The notes under the pieces are model-generated. The model had not been told where the DNA came from. It did not search any database and saw nothing but the letters and a program-made list of their open reading frames with translations. A stretch of DNA of 28,679 bases from Arsenophonus sp052174495. Its GTDB lineage: Bacteria; Pseudomonadota; Gammaproteobacteria; Enterobacterales; Enterobacteriaceae. Made by a program: the position numbers and the translations under genes. The stretch covers positions 1-28,679 of the forward strand of contig JBQMRR010000105.1 in NCBI GenBank assembly GCA_052174495.1, in the 5' to 3' direction. Each line of letters opens with the position of its first letter. Position 1 is the stretch's first letter. Shown here piece after piece: positions 28,522 through 28,679 of the stretch.

Positions 28522-28679
28522 TTAACTAGCAAATTGATTAATAATGTCAGATTCTAATTGACAAAAATATTTTAAGGTCTTTACTTTTAGCTCAAGAGTT
28601 GCTGATTCATCACAAACTAAAGCTGATTTTTCATGCATTTGTAGACAGCTAATTGTCCACATATGATTAATAGAGCCTT
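28522..28679 (-). CDS. nagB: Glucosamine-6-phosphate deaminase NagB, C-terminal end (partial)
   Basis: NagB converts glucosamine-6-phosphate to fructose-6-phosphate and ammonia. Only the last 51 codons are in the window. They read SINHMWTISCLQMHEKSALV, then CDESATLELKVKTLKYFCQL, and end NQFAS. They match the E. coli C-terminus (SVNHMWTISCLQLHPKAIIV and following), including the tyrosine- and lysine-bearing TLELKVKTLKYF segment. No disruption is seen. It is 85 bp upstream of the nagA start, in the same direction, as in the nagBA operon. The 5' part lies outside the window. Confidence 0.93.
   Translation of the reverse strand, partial: GSINHMWTISCLQMHEKSALVCDESATLELKVKTLKYFCQLESDIINQFAS

Noticed and set aside
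1..28679. CRISPR array, prophage, toxin-antitoxin or defence system
   Set aside because: No regularly spaced repeats, phage structural genes or recognisable defence genes were seen; the repeats present are insertion-sequence copies and short tandem duplications.

Overview
This window looks like a piece of the chromosome of a gammaproteobacterium (enterobacterial type) in an advanced state of genome decay, most likely a host-restricted insect symbiont. The DNA is strongly AT-rich. The surviving genes are enterobacterial (recD, pitA, lnt, ybeX/corC, ybeY, ubiF, a metT-leuW-gln tRNA cluster, nagA, nagB). They cover only about 8.8 kb of 28.7 kb, roughly 31 %. The rest is not random spacer: much of it reads as dead genes and dead insertion sequences. 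A 'Candidatus Serratia symbiotica'-like aphid symbiont of low coding density would fit, but the species is inference; the decay and the enterobacterial gene order are seen directly.

Layout. (1) 1-5.7 kb, minus strand: the recD ORF, running off the left edge, followed upstream by a full-length but ruined recB and the 3' end of a ruined ptrA. This is the enterobacterial ptrA-recB-recD order. An IS256-family remnant (copy A, 5.7-7.0 kb) cuts ptrA. (2) 7.2-8.7 kb: an intact phosphate transporter pitA (minus) with a terminator hairpin. (3) 8.9-12.4 kb: an IS1595-family fragment, IS256 copy B (plus), about 1.1 kb of unrecognised decayed DNA, and a half copy of IS256 (C, minus) that abuts the lnt stop codon. 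(4) 12.4-18.5 kb, minus strand: lnt, ybeX and ybeY intact, then dead ybeZ and dead miaB; miaB has lost its middle, which is replaced by IS256 copy D. (5) 18.7-19.8 kb: intact ubiF (plus) with a terminator. (6) 20.6-21.3 kb: an IS481-family remnant. (7) 21.6-22.0 kb: tRNA-Gln(TTG), tRNA-Leu(TAG) and tRNA-Met(CAT) on the minus strand with a recognisable promoter. (8) 22.0-27.2 kb: unrecognised decayed DNA, IS256 copy E, a short nagC fossil, a near-complete but dead IS1595-family element, two hairpins, and IS256 copy F. (9) 27.3 kb to the right edge: nagA with one frameshift, and the 3' end of nagB.

Regions 4-9 keep the enterobacterial order nagB-nagA-nagC-(nagD-asnB)-metT-leuW-gln / ubiF / miaB-ybeZ-ybeY-ybeX-lnt, so the dead genes could be placed by position as well as by residual protein similarity. 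The joins recBCD/pitA and pitA/lnt are not in that order, and both lie in IS256-rich DNA, as expected of IS-mediated rearrangement.

How the genes work together: what survives serves envelope lipoprotein maturation (lnt), ribosome/RNA quality control (ybeY), ubiquinone synthesis (ubiF), phosphate uptake (pitA) and translation (tRNAs). Lost functions include RecBCD recombination (recB dead), pitrilysin, the YbeZ ATPase, the tRNA methylthiolase MiaB and the NagC repressor. Amino-sugar catabolism (nagBA) appears to be in the act of failing. I saw no CRISPR array, prophage, defence system or novel biosynthetic cluster. The most unusual thing here is how readable the gene fossils and the insertion-sequence archaeology are.
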